A DNA stretch of 64,000 nt, from the NCBI GenBank assembly GCA_964413425.1, contig CAYPST010000009.1:1-64000 (forward strand), in the 5' to 3' direction. Below the pieces are notes generated by a model. The model saw only the letters and a list, made by a program, of their open reading frames with translations, was not told the origin of the DNA and made no database searches. This document shows, piece by piece, positions 28,101 through 36,972 of this stretch. The stretch comes from DATFLS01 sp964413425. GTDB taxonomy: Bacteria > Fidelibacterota > JAANXI01. Within the stretch, counting starts at the first letter, position 1, and each line of letters starts with the position of its first letter. The position numbers and the translations under genes are program-made.

Positions 28101-28261
28101 GACGGATACCGGTCCATCATCCTGATCAACTTCTCCATGAACGGCGGAATCCACTGGTTAACATAATGCGCCCGGAAAATCCACTCCCTGTCCCAGTGAT
28201 TGTGGGAAATGATGTGCGCGGTAATCATTTCGTCGGAACTCTTCTGTGCACTCACAGACAA
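25130..28261 (-). CDS. GH38 alpha-mannosidase with C-terminal coiled-coil region
   Basis: 1043 residues. The GH38 zinc site starts with NHWDREW (His22, Asp24), the probable nucleophile is Asp138 in WMLDNFGQ, and NHTHDDVCG supplies the later His. The N-terminal retaining-glycosidase domain, helical bundle and long beta-rich C-terminal half are all present, so the enzyme looks complete. The last 120 residues (from about 920) are rich in E/R/K/Q heptads and predict a coiled coil beyond the usual fold. No signal peptide is seen, so it is probably cytoplasmic. It removes terminal alpha-mannose. Followed by an overlapping radical SAM gene. Confidence 0.88.
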   Translation of the reverse strand: MSVSAQKSSDEMITAHIISHNHWDREWIFRAHYVNQWIPPFMEKLIRMMDRYPSYKFVLDGQTLILEDYFDQLPPAEARETRKKLRGFAEEGRLMIGPAYLQPDWGLVSGEALVRNLLIGMRMAEDMGGAMKVGWMLDNFGQIAQAPQILKGFDIDGAFVWRGVDMPPDDLRTEFWWEAPDGSRILGIYLLDSYRNAMVLSLTEDIAMDRIITHTHVLAPFASTPNVLLMNGYEQVPWPDNVLPIIEEFNQRKEAGIRLFQSTPPEYLEAVRLHDPDLPVLGGYLYSGKYMPILKGVFSSRSQLIGQNNECQRELVRWAEPFSTLAWVFGSEYPGRTLLRTWKTLLLNHTHDDVCGCSVDSIARDMQDRFARVRQTAGDLAQRAFRNIAQIIDTSRYEHALPLVVFNPSSRERGHVFGISMEIPDTVDRLSIVDSLGDPVPFQIASRLDDRTDLYLFAGEIPSLGYKTFYVKPGEQEKVPSRTVTVSEEERLMENDFLRVTINEDGSLNIHCKSTDEEYTGLGYFEDSGDCGDTYDYSYPGNDRIINSLDHPAKIRVVESGPLLARIRVEITMELPVSLSPDRTSRSEETTAYPVVTFVDLTADSHRVEVHTFVRNTVKDHRLRILFPTDIETDHSYVEAPFDIATFPIDTELTMPEKPEKMKDLMIAGHDVTPVNTHIMQNFVGLSDGKRGLTIASNKLGEYEILNARNTVALTLIRSVGWLARSDLLTRVGDVGPHIFTPEAQEIGDHVFTYSIYPNRGDWLEDRPHFMSDNQNMKFRAVQTDVHSGPLPEEYSFFSWASEDQAVSMRMTGLKRAESRDGVIMRFYNTTDDPVRGTLKIKSDVLRAFRTNLNEEEEQELPVHENTIEVEVRGKEIITLKLVVEFQAELYKRATEATNLLPELQMDPQLPPVDLPQVITRQEVESERQRFRELGRQLTGMRNKAYRKEDEIERKATRDLAKLAELQDLKTKVSALTRQHYEARVSVLENEQLYWMYKLEQELGEIGEELNWARTKKRVYEYLSNYYQIQLQRKNHKQDGDQV

Positions 28262-29207
28262 TCCTCATATAAAATCATCTGAATCGGGTAACCATTTCTC
28301 TGAGAGTGTTTAGAAAATATTGTTCTGATACAAGATGCTGAACCTGACTTATGTTTATTGTGTAGAGAAAACATATTCAAAATTCATTGCGAGATTTGGG
28401 CAGTGATATGTTCTAATTTCTTTGTCCCGTCGTCACGGGATCTCTTTGCCGAAGGCCTGGAAGAGACTCCTTCGGAGCATCCCTTCGGGGCGAGGCGTTT
28501 TCTAAATAGACTCATTTCTCTCCAAAATTCTGTCGGATCTTAAACTCAGGATATAAGGTATATGGTAAATGATAGACGGAAAAGTGAAATTTTAACCAGT
28601 TCAGCAGGCATCCTCCCTTTCTCGCCGAATATTATGCATCTGTCAGTTCAAGAGGCAAGGGACCAGAGAAGTGAGTTCCGATACCGGGGACGGTGCATTG
28701 CTCTCGAGACTCGGCGGAAAGAGAGAACGTATGCCCTGAGGAGGCCTGGGCACCAACCAATCGTTTTCTCCTCTGAATTGGCTGGTTATTGTTTGGAAGC
28801 GTTGCCGAGGGTCAACCATTATTTTCTATGCCCCTCCCTGCTTAACATTGAACTCCATCTCTCTGTTGCTTTTCTCACCGGTCTGCAGTGAGGATGGGGT
28901 CTCATCAGTTCCGGAAACAAGGTAGGCTGTAAGGTCGAGGGGCCCCGGTGAAATCACCTCCGAGATTTATTCACAAAGGCCATCTCGTATCATAAATCTC
29001 TGTTGTAACGAAGAGCGCTTCAACGGAAACCTCTTCCTCACATTAGATTTTCTACAGATTTCTTTTATACATTTTTGGGTTGATATTATATTCAACTTAC
29101 TGTGCTGCTCTACCGATGGAACCTTAGCTTTTAATAACATACGCACATATACATTACAGAACGTGACCAGTAAAATGCTGATTATGGAATGAAGTGGAGT
29201 AGAGTGA
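28262..29207. other. Gap between divergent alpha-mannosidase and DUF5916 genes
   Basis: About 950 bp. A family B element (28301-28514) lies right next to the mannosidase start. The remainder (28520-29207) has only unsupported short frames (for example 28562-28891, no ribosome site and no recognisable family). It should contain the promoters for both genes; none stands out. Confidence 0.55.
28301..28514. repeat. Family B MITE-like element, copy 4 (40 bp upstream of the mannosidase)
   Basis: Left end TGAGAGTGTTTAGAAAA at 28301; right end GCGTTTTCTAAATAGACTCA at 28495-28514. The internal phrase GATACAAGATGCTGAACCTG is the complement of words in copies 2 and 6. The element begins 40 bp from the mannosidase ATG. 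Confidence 0.82.
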
Positions 29208-31784
29208 ATGGAGTATTACAGCATTACGTGTTTCCGGATAATTCGAGTATGGGTGGTGATCAGTCTGGCGATAACTGTTGGACTGGGTCAGCCGTCCGAT
29301 GCAGCCGCTCAGGCGAAGTCAGGACTTCCGGAACGTCCTGCCGTGACCGCATTCCGAATTTCAAATGCCATAACTATCGACGGAAATCTGGATGAACCCG
29401 CCTGGCAGCGGGCGCAGGTGGCATCCGGATTCACCCAGTTCGAACCCGATGAAGGAGCAGAGCCCACCTTCCCCACCGAAATCCGGATCCTCTATGATAA
29501 CCAGCAGATCTATATCGGTGCCCTGCTGCATGACCCCCAGCCGGGTCGCATTGCGGACCTGTTTTCCCGGCGCGATGAGATCGATCAGGTGGATTACTTC
29601 TGGGTCTCTATCGATTCGCGCCTGAACCGGAAAACCGCCTATACCTTCGCCGTAAGTGCCGCGGGCGTCCAGGCCGACGGTATCATCACCAACCGGCACA
29701 GGATGAGACGCGGTCCGAATGCTGAAGGTCCGTTCGACACCTCCTGGGACGGTGTGTGGGATTCGGCCGTCCGGGTCACTCCGGAGGGCTGGGTGGCGGA
29801 GATCGCCATCCCCTATGCCATGCTGCGCTTTCCGAAACAATCGTCCCAGATCTGGGGACTGAATTTTCATCGCAATATCCAGCGGTTAAGTGAAATCGCC
29901 GAGTGGACCCATATTCCCCGGAGCGTCAGCGATTATGTCACCCATTACGGTTTGCTCCGGGGGATAGAAGAGATCCAGCCCCGGCGAAATCTGCAGACCA
30001 TACCTTATACTCTCTCTAAAAAGGTCACCGGCCTGAATCCCGAGACGGCGACATTTGATATCGGATCGGATTTCAAAATCGGGTTGACCTCCGGAACGAC
30101 TTTGGACGCCACCGTCAATCCGGATTTCGGCCAGGTGGAATCCGATCCCGCGGTGCTGAATCTCACCACCTTCGAAACCATCTATCCGGAAAAGCGCCCC
30201 TTCTTCCTGGAAGGCGTGGATATTTTTGACTTCGAGCTGCCGGGCCGGGACGGAAAAACGCTCTATACCCGACGGATTGGCGGGGAAATCTCTCCCATCA
30301 TTGGCGCCCTGAAATTAACAGGCCACACCGAAAATGATTACGCGTTCGGTTTCCTGGGAGCTGCCACCGGCCGGGAGTTTACGCCAGGTCGATATTATAT
30401 GGCCGGTCGCCTGCGCCGCGATTTCTCGGGCACCTCACACATCGGGGGGATGCTGACCGGGTACAGTAATGGCCCTTCCAACGATCTCTCGAAACGGAGC
30501 ATGACAGGCGGAGCGGACTGGAGATTCCGGTTCGACGATGAAGTCTATGAGTTCCAGGGATTTGGGATCTTCTCGCAGAATCGATCACAAGAGCCTGCCA
30601 TCAATGACGCCTGGCAGTCAGAAACAGGATACGGAGGCAGCCTTGCATTCGGCAAAGAAGTGGGGAATATTACCTACAACAGCAGGGCTATCATTTATAC
30701 CGATAACCTGGACCTGAATGATGTGGGGCAGATCCGGCAGAATGATTTGATAGAAACCCAGATCGGTGGACATATCCTGCTGAATAACAATCAGCCGTTC
30801 GGACCGTTCCGGCGGGCCGAAGTCTTCGGGTTTCTTTCCAATCTCTGGGCCTATTCCACTGGATTAAACCGGGGATTCGGGGGCATCATTTTCACGACCT
30901 GGGAATTGAAATCCTACCAGAGCATTTCAATCGGACTGGATCCCGATGATATCGGAGGTTACGATATCCGGGAAACCCGGGGATTGGGCCCCTATAAAAA
31001 TCCCGGCGAACTGGAGCTGCGCCTGGGATTCGACAGCGACTCCCGGAAGCGATATCAGTTATCCCCCCGGTTCCGTTTGGGCACCACCGGGATCGGCGGA
31101 ACTAAGATGGAAGGACAACTTGAAGGCCGATGGGACCTTTCTTCCCGGATCAGGTTGGGGGGAGAAATCGAACACGGCCGGAATTCGAACATCGAGGCCT
31201 GGATGGCAAACGAACCGATCAGGCGACAGGACGGTACCTGGTCTATCGGACCATCCAATGTAGAACCGGCTGAGGTCGATCCGTCACAATACCGGGCTTT
31301 TCAAGGTGCCGGGGAACTCGACGACATCATGGATACGGCTGCCGATGGTGTTTACTACGTGCCGGTATTCGGCCGCAGGAACACCCGGGAATTCAATTTT
31401 GAGTTCCGCGGAGAGGTCGCACTCAATCCCAATCTCTCCCTGCAGCTGTTCAGCCAGCTGTTCGTGGCCCGGGGCCAATATACCGACCCCGGCGTGCTCA
31501 CCACTCCCGATCAGATCCAGGCGTTCCCGTCATATCCGAAACGCCAGGACTTTTCTCTGCACAGCTACATTCTTAATGCTGTAATTCGCTGGGAGTATCA
31601 ACCGGGATCCACACTCTACCTGGTGTGGTCACAGAGCCGACGAAGCGACCATAACAGCCCCCTGCTGGATCCGGATGTCCCGTCGCCCTACGATGTCACC
31701 CTGCAAGACCAGGTAGCGGATACTTTCGGTATCTATCCCACCAACGTCTTCATGCTGAAGATTGACTATACGCTTTTATGGTGA
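29208..31784 (+). CDS. DUF5916 outer-membrane protein with N-terminal CBM9-like domain
   Basis: 858 residues with a signal peptide (hydrophobic 11-35). Residues about 45-235 form a CBM9-like carbohydrate-binding sandwich (AITIDGNLDEPAWQRA, then WVAEIAIPYAMLRF). The rest is a DUF5916 barrel-like region with repeated aromatic/gly strands and a C-terminal strand ending in LW, as expected of an outer-membrane beta-barrel. Such proteins are common in Bacteroidota and related groups, and their function is not established. Monocistronic. Confidence 0.85.
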   Translation: MEYYSITCFRIIRVWVVISLAITVGLGQPSDAAAQAKSGLPERPAVTAFRISNAITIDGNLDEPAWQRAQVASGFTQFEPDEGAEPTFPTEIRILYDNQQIYIGALLHDPQPGRIADLFSRRDEIDQVDYFWVSIDSRLNRKTAYTFAVSAAGVQADGIITNRHRMRRGPNAEGPFDTSWDGVWDSAVRVTPEGWVAEIAIPYAMLRFPKQSSQIWGLNFHRNIQRLSEIAEWTHIPRSVSDYVTHYGLLRGIEEIQPRRNLQTIPYTLSKKVTGLNPETATFDIGSDFKIGLTSGTTLDATVNPDFGQVESDPAVLNLTTFETIYPEKRPFFLEGVDIFDFELPGRDGKTLYTRRIGGEISPIIGALKLTGHTENDYAFGFLGAATGREFTPGRYYMAGRLRRDFSGTSHIGGMLTGYSNGPSNDLSKRSMTGGADWRFRFDDEVYEFQGFGIFSQNRSQEPAINDAWQSETGYGGSLAFGKEVGNITYNSRAIIYTDNLDLNDVGQIRQNDLIETQIGGHILLNNNQPFGPFRRAEVFGFLSNLWAYSTGLNRGFGGIIFTTWELKSYQSISIGLDPDDIGGYDIRETRGLGPYKNPGELELRLGFDSDSRKRYQLSPRFRLGTTGIGGTKMEGQLEGRWDLSSRIRLGGEIEHGRNSNIEAWMANEPIRRQDGTWSIGPSNVEPAEVDPSQYRAFQGAGELDDIMDTAADGVYYVPVFGRRNTREFNFEFRGEVALNPNLSLQLFSQLFVARGQYTDPGVLTTPDQIQAFPSYPKRQDFSLHSYILNAVIRWEYQPGSTLYLVWSQSRRSDHNSPLLDPDVPSPYDVTLQDQVADTFGIYPTNVFMLKIDYTLLW

Positions 31785-31906
31785 ACATTCTTTCGGGTCG
31801 TAAGATGCCAGCCAGCCTGAAAAGCACTGTCTCCAGGCAGACTTCAGTGATGGGAAGGAGCGTTTCACGGCCACCGGATTTACTGATGCGCTGATCCGCC
31901 GGCTGA

Positions 31907-33385
31907 CTATAAGACATGCAGTTCGGCGATTTTCCGGAAGTGATACCCGTATATGGTCATAGTAACCGCCGTCGGAAAAAGTTTCGGGCGCCGGAGGAGT
32001 GTCCATCCCAGAAGCTTCCAGTACTGAAGCCGTTCCTTCCCTTTGATCCCCAGATGATAAACGCTTCGCAGAAAGGCCATAATATGGGCTCCATCCACAG
32101 GGATCCCGCTGAGAGACGGGGAATAGTCTTGTAAAAATGTCTTCACCCGCTGATAATAATGTTTGGGTGAGTAAATGGTGCGGATGATGGAATGATAGCC
32201 CTGTCGGAGTGTCTCCAGTCCCATAAGCGGGATAATATTGGTGGATCCGTCTACGTTGTCTCCCGACGTGTTCCCCAGCAATCGTTTGGCTTTCTGCAGC
32301 CGCTCGTGCAGTTTGGTCCCCACCGGAGCCTGCAGGAGCCCCACCATGGAGACCACGATCCCGCTCCGCTGAATGAACTGGATCTGCCGCTCGAAAATCG
32401 AAGGGGAATCGCTGTCGAAGCCCACGATAAACCCGCCCTGGACCTGCAGACCAGCCCGGTGCAGCCTCCGGACGTCGTTGAGCAGGTTGCGATTCTGGTT
32501 ATGACTCTTTTTGGCTTCCTTGAGCCCCAACTCATCCGGGGTTTCGATCCCCACGAACACCTGGTTAAACCCCGCTTCCGTCATCATGTGTATCAGGGAT
32601 TCGTCGTCGGCCAGGTTGATGGACACTTGGGTATAGAAGGTGATTTCCTGATGGGTTTTCCGCCATTCGACAAGGGCGGGCAGCAGATCGTTTTTCAGGT
32701 GTTTTCTATGCCCGATAAAGTTGTCGTCAACAAAAAAGATCCCTTCCCGCCATCCCCCCTCATACAGGGCATCCAGTTCGGCGAGAACCTGGTTCGCCGA
32801 TTTCACCCGGGGGCGGTGACCCAGGAGAGCCGTGACGTTACAGAATTCGCAGTGATACGGGCATCCCCGGGAATATTGAATACTCATGGAGCTGTACTGC
32901 CTCATATCCAGTAAATCCCACTCGGGAATGGGTGTGCTCTCCAGGTCAGGGTGGCCCTCGCAGCTGTATATCTGTTCCGGCTGTCCTCCCTGCAGATCCG
33001 CAAGAAAAGGCGGAAGCGAGCATTCCGCTTCCCCCATGACAAAATGATCCACCTGGTTAAAATCCTGATGTTCGGTGGTAAACAGCGGCCCCCCGGCAAC
33101 AACTGTCAGGCCGGCGTTTTTACAGGCCTCAATGGCCTGGTGCGCCGACTGCCGCTGCACGGTCATCCCGCTGATAAACGCCGCATCCGCCCAGGTGAGA
33201 TCATCCTCCGTCAATGAGGTCACATTCAAATCCAGTAATCGCTTCTCCCAGGTATCCGGGAGCATGGGAGCGATGGTGAGCAGTCCCAGCGGCGGTGAAA
33301 CGGCCTTCTTCCGGATAAATTTCAGCGCATGCTTGAAACTCCAGAAGGTATCCGGAAACTCGGGATAAAGCAGCAGAACTTTCAT
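31907..33385 (-). CDS. B12-binding radical SAM protein (DUF4070/HpnP-like)
   Basis: 492 residues. The N-terminal half is a B12-binding domain (KVLLLYPEFPDTFWSFKHAL at 2-21). The radical SAM motif GCPYHCEFC sits near 175-183, followed by the long helical DUF4070 tail. Members include hopanoid C2-methylase HpnP and other lipid methyltransferases. The opening phrase resembles HpnP, but no hopanoid genes are in the window, so I assign only the family. It may methylate a lipid or cofactor. Confidence 0.75.
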   Translation of the reverse strand: MKVLLLYPEFPDTFWSFKHALKFIRKKAVSPPLGLLTIAPMLPDTWEKRLLDLNVTSLTEDDLTWADAAFISGMTVQRQSAHQAIEACKNAGLTVVAGGPLFTTEHQDFNQVDHFVMGEAECSLPPFLADLQGGQPEQIYSCEGHPDLESTPIPEWDLLDMRQYSSMSIQYSRGCPYHCEFCNVTALLGHRPRVKSANQVLAELDALYEGGWREGIFFVDDNFIGHRKHLKNDLLPALVEWRKTHQEITFYTQVSINLADDESLIHMMTEAGFNQVFVGIETPDELGLKEAKKSHNQNRNLLNDVRRLHRAGLQVQGGFIVGFDSDSPSIFERQIQFIQRSGIVVSMVGLLQAPVGTKLHERLQKAKRLLGNTSGDNVDGSTNIIPLMGLETLRQGYHSIIRTIYSPKHYYQRVKTFLQDYSPSLSGIPVDGAHIMAFLRSVYHLGIKGKERLQYWKLLGWTLLRRPKLFPTAVTMTIYGYHFRKIAELHVL

Positions 33386-33958
33386 AACTGTATAAACTTT
33401 CCTTTTTGTTGATTATAAAGAAAACAGAGACCCTTTTAAAGAGCTAATTGAACGATTCCACAATCAAAAAAGACTCGGCAGAATACAACCCGCCAGGTGT
33501 ACTGCCCGGCACGCATTGAGGGAATATACTGGCCCGAAGAATCCCTTGCCCCTCGTCCGCGCCCTTTATGGCATGTCTGCCAACGCGGTGAAAACGCAAC
33601 TCTGGATTGCTGTTTCAGTGTATGTGCTGGTCGCGATCATTGGGAAAGAACGGGAGCCGGATATCAGTCTCTGCACTTTTTACGAATTATCAGTGTGACC
33701 GTCTTTGAAAAAGTTGATATTTTACAACTAGTTATTGAGACTGATTACACAACCTCAGGCCTCGATATTACCAACCAATTGAAATTATTTGATTTATAAC
33801 CGGACACCAGTGATGCTGGCAGTAAAGAATGAGGGTCAAATATCGGAACTATCTCGGCTGCGCTGACTATGAAGTTTGGTATGAAAAAGCTGCGTTTCCA
33901 TAATCACCTGGTTGGTTTTTGCTCCCTCCTGCTAAACCGGGTGATTATGGTTCTTCTT
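33386..33958. other. 573-bp gap with a 16-bp inverted repeat
   Basis: Short open frames at 33497-33799 on the plus strand do not resemble known proteins, and I do not call them. Near the end, CCATAATCACCTGGTT (33898-33913) pairs with AACCGGGTGATTATGG (33935-33950), one mismatch. This lies just after the stop of the minus-strand hypothetical gene and could terminate it. Confidence 0.5.
33898..33950 (-). terminator. Candidate terminator hairpin after a hypothetical gene
   Basis: A 16-bp stem with one mismatch and a 21-base loop, 9 bp beyond the stop codon of the minus-strand ORF. No clear T-run follows on the minus strand, so intrinsic termination is uncertain. Confidence 0.4.
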
Positions 33959-34429
33959 CTAATATCGTAAATGATGCAGCAGAAGCAAGATCCTTTTCTG
34001 CAGATTGATAATCCGGACCCGCCACCGAATTTTCGGATTCTCCCTGTCTATTTCATAGATTTGTTTGAGAGTTTTTATTTTATCATAGATGTTTTCCACC
34101 AGCGATGCGGTATCCTTCCCTATAAAAGTCCCTAACTCGGTCTCTGCAATCGCTTCAGTTCCGGTGATTTTTTTCCGGTTCAATCTGTTGAAACTAAAAG
34201 AACTGCGAAGAAGCCTGTCGTATTCAATTGTTTTGAACCGGGGCACCGCTTTCAGGGGCGCGGTCTCCTTTTCCAAAACCATCCAGCAGAGCGTGGCGTT
34301 GGTTTTGATTTCTTCCAGGAGCGCCCGGGAATCGCCTTTTTTGTTTCTGCTTATTTCAGCGATGGCTTTGCCGGTTTTGCCCAGGGAACTCAGGGCATTG
34401 AACAGCTCGATAATACTGGTCACCATCAT
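33959..34429 (-). CDS. Hypothetical protein
   Basis: 156 residues from ATG 34429, preceded by AGAGGGAGAG; an in-frame extension to 34486 lacks a ribosome site. No family recognised. The sequence is helical, basic towards the C-terminus (IRWRVRIINLQKRILLLLHHLRY), with charged helices in the middle and no signal peptide. It stands alone, divergent from mpgS. It is probably a real gene because the start context is good, but its role is unknown. Confidence 0.55.
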   Translation of the reverse strand: MMVTSIIELFNALSSLGKTGKAIAEISRNKKGDSRALLEEIKTNATLCWMVLEKETAPLKAVPRFKTIEYDRLLRSSFSFNRLNRKKITGTEAIAETELGTFIGKDTASLVENIYDKIKTLKQIYEIDRENPKIRWRVRIINLQKRILLLLHHLRY

Positions 34430-34916
34430 GCAATCTCTCCCTCTTTGAATATGAACATTCCGGCTTTTGCCCTGGTCATTCCCCACGGCTCAGGGACCAC
34501 TTTTTTCTGCATTCACCCTGTGGAACTGCCCGCTGTTATCTGCATTCGCTTTCAAAATCTTTCCAATGGGAGGATCATTTCATTCGGAGACAGGAGGTTT
34601 CAGTACTCCACGGGGTTCAGCCAGGTGTGTATTTTCTCCCAAATTATACAGACGATATCTGCCTGAATTTATTCGTTGTAATTGATCAAATCCATTGCGA
34701 AAATGCTACAAAGCTCTTTATTCTATTTTGCGTACGTTGTCTTTATCCGATATTAATCGTATTATTTAAATAGAGTGTATTCTAATATCATTATCCTGAT
34801 AGGGATTCTGGCAGTAAATGACTTAAAAGATCACAAATATTTCTGGTATGATAGTTAACATTCTTAATTTGAAATTTTTTCACGATGAACGATCAACCGC
34901 AAGGAGTAGTTAACTT
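34430..34916. other. Divergent promoter region before mpgS
   Basis: AT-rich, no gene. An extended -10-like TGGTATGAT at 34844-34852 with a TTAAAA hexamer about 17-20 bp upstream is a possible sigma-70-type promoter for mpgS. The mpgS ribosome site AAGGAG is at 34901-34906. Confidence 0.35.
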
Positions 34917-36104
34917 ATGAGGCTGGAGACTTTTCGTTACACTGAGCGGTTTGGGTCTGTTATTATGCGAGACGTTCAAAAAGTCCTTGAGTTAGATTCC
35001 GGCTGGAAAAAAGAGAATAAACTCCATGAAACCTTCGCCGCCCGTAAAGTTGAAGAGAGAAAGATTAAGGATATCGAAGACAAAATGGCCATTATCATCC
35101 CCACCAGGGATGAAAAACTGCGGCTGTTCGAAGGAGTGGTAAGCGGCGTACCGCACGAATGCTTGAAGATTGTTATTTCCAATAGCGAACGCAGGCAATT
35201 TGATCGATTTGCGATGGAGAAGGAGACCCTCAAACAGTACTGTCAATTTACGAAAAACCAGGCCTATATTTTACACCAGAAGGATCCTCACATTGGAGAA
35301 TCACTGCAGGCGGCGGGATATACGGATATTCTCGATGACAATGGGATCGTGCGCGATGGCAAAGCGGAGGGCATGATCCTGGGTATTTTTCTTGCGAAAC
35401 TTTTCGGGAAAAAGTATATCGGGTTTATCGACGCGGATAATTATTTCCCGGCCACCGTACTGGAGTATATCCGCGCCTATTCCGCTGCATTAAGTATGGC
35501 AAGAATGCCATATGCTATGGTCCGGATCCTGTGGCATTATAAACCGAAAATTCTTGGGGAAGGCCTGTACTTCAAAAAATGGGGACGCGTCTCGCAAATC
35601 ACGAACAAGTGCATGAACTCCATGATTTCCGTCAACACCGGCTTTGAAACAGACGTGATTAAAACCGGGAATGCAGGCGAGCATGCCATGAGTCTCAACC
35701 TGGCGGAGGTCATCCCGTATGCTTCGGGATTTGCCATTGAACCACAGGAATTGGTCTCCGTATTTGAGCACTATGGCGGCGTCCATGCGGTTTCGGCGGG
35801 AGAAAATGCCAGTGAGGGGATCGAAATATTCCAGATTGAATCCCGGAACCCACATCTCCATGAAGATAAGGGGGAAGAGCACTTACATGAGATGGTGCTG
35901 GACGGATTGGGCTCCATCTATCATTCCCCGCTCTGTGCCAAGGAAACCAAGCGGCTTATTCTGGACCAGCTCAGACGCCGGAACATTTTGAACGATGAAC
36001 AAGTTCCCCCGGCGCCGAAGCTGATCTCACCACCCTCCACGGCCGATTTCGCCAAATTCAGAGAAATCGTCGAAAATCACCTGGGATCCTACAGCGTACC
36101 CTAG
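34917..36104 (+). CDS. mpgS: Mannosyl-3-phosphoglycerate synthase
   Basis: 395 residues, GT55 family. It transfers mannose from GDP-mannose to 3-phosphoglycerate. Visible features are IIIPTRDEKLRLFEGVV (about 58-74), the GKAEGMILGIFLAKLFGKKYIGF segment, and the metal-binding DADNYFP motif. The length matches archaeal and Thermus/Rhodothermus enzymes. An AAGGAG site lies 10 bp upstream. It is followed 14 bp later by the matching phosphatase, so the pair makes mannosylglycerate in the cytoplasm by the two-step route. Confidence 0.93.
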   Translation: MRLETFRYTERFGSVIMRDVQKVLELDSGWKKENKLHETFAARKVEERKIKDIEDKMAIIIPTRDEKLRLFEGVVSGVPHECLKIVISNSERRQFDRFAMEKETLKQYCQFTKNQAYILHQKDPHIGESLQAAGYTDILDDNGIVRDGKAEGMILGIFLAKLFGKKYIGFIDADNYFPATVLEYIRAYSAALSMARMPYAMVRILWHYKPKILGEGLYFKKWGRVSQITNKCMNSMISVNTGFETDVIKTGNAGEHAMSLNLAEVIPYASGFAIEPQELVSVFEHYGGVHAVSAGENASEGIEIFQIESRNPHLHEDKGEEHLHEMVLDGLGSIYHSPLCAKETKRLILDQLRRRNILNDEQVPPAPKLISPPSTADFAKFREIVENHLGSYSVP

Positions 36105-36118
36105 AGCGCACACAGCCG

Positions 36119-36943
36119 GTGAACCCCCATTCCAAGCCACACACAATCGTCTTTACGGATCTGGATGGCACCCTCCTCGGCCTGCTAAATCAATCACCGG
36201 ATGAGGCTCTGCCCGCTCTCGCGCACCTCCGGAAGCGCACGGTTCCGGTGATTTTCTGCTCGGCAAAAACCCGCGCCGAACAGGAAGTCCTCCGGGAATC
36301 CCTCCGGATTACTGACCCCTTTATTGTTGAGAACGGCGGGGCGATTTTTATACCCCGCGACTATTTCTCCTTCGCCTTTGAATACCAGAAAAATACGGAG
36401 GAGTACCGGGTTATCGAACTTGGTACTCCGTACAATGAACTCCGGACAGTGGTTGATCGGATACGCCGGGATCTCCACATTCATTTCGAAGGATTCGGCG
36501 ATCTCTCTCCCGCCGGAATCGCGGAGAAAACCGGATTGGATCGGGAGTCGGCCCGGCGGGCGGGCGCACGGGAGTACGACGAAACCCTCTTCCTGAATGA
36601 ACTGACCGACCGGGAACGCCAGCGGGTCCTCACTGCCATTGAACACACCGGTATGCGCTGGACACACGGGGGTCGCTTTTACCATATAATGGGTGCAAAC
36701 GATAAAGGCCGGGCGGCCGCCCTGCTCACCGCACTGTTCCAGCGAAAATGGAATCAGGTGCGAACCATCGGATTGGGAGACAGCCGGAACGATACGGAAC
36801 TCCTGGCAGCCATGGATATTCCGATCCTGGTGGAAAAACACGAGGGCGGCTGGGAAGATCTTGCCCTGTCAAATTTGCAGAAAGTCCACGGTCGCGGACC
36901 GGTCGGCTGGCGGCGGGCGATTGAACAATTTATGCTTGATTAG
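36119..36943 (+). CDS. mpgP: Mannosyl-3-phosphoglycerate phosphatase
   Basis: 274 residues from a GTG start. HAD-IIB family: motif I DLDGTLL (14-20), the cap region includes FEGFGDLSPAGIAEKTGL, and the C-terminal motif has LGDSRNDTELL. It removes the phosphate from mannosyl-3-phosphoglycerate to give mannosylglycerate, a compatible solute used against heat and salt stress. Directly behind mpgS, hence cotranscribed. Confidence 0.9.
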   Translation: MNPHSKPHTIVFTDLDGTLLGLLNQSPDEALPALAHLRKRTVPVIFCSAKTRAEQEVLRESLRITDPFIVENGGAIFIPRDYFSFAFEYQKNTEEYRVIELGTPYNELRTVVDRIRRDLHIHFEGFGDLSPAGIAEKTGLDRESARRAGAREYDETLFLNELTDRERQRVLTAIEHTGMRWTHGGRFYHIMGANDKGRAAALLTALFQRKWNQVRTIGLGDSRNDTELLAAMDIPILVEKHEGGWEDLALSNLQKVHGRGPVGWRRAIEQFMLD

Positions 36944-36972
36944 CCGCTTCCCATATGAGAGAAACAGTGAAA

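Noticed and set aside
28562..28891. 109-residue plus-strand frame in the mannosidase-DUF5916 gap
   Set aside because: Unusual composition with no recognisable features and no ribosome site.
33497..33799. 100-residue plus-strand frame
   Set aside because: Overlapping frames, no recognisable motif, no ribosome site.
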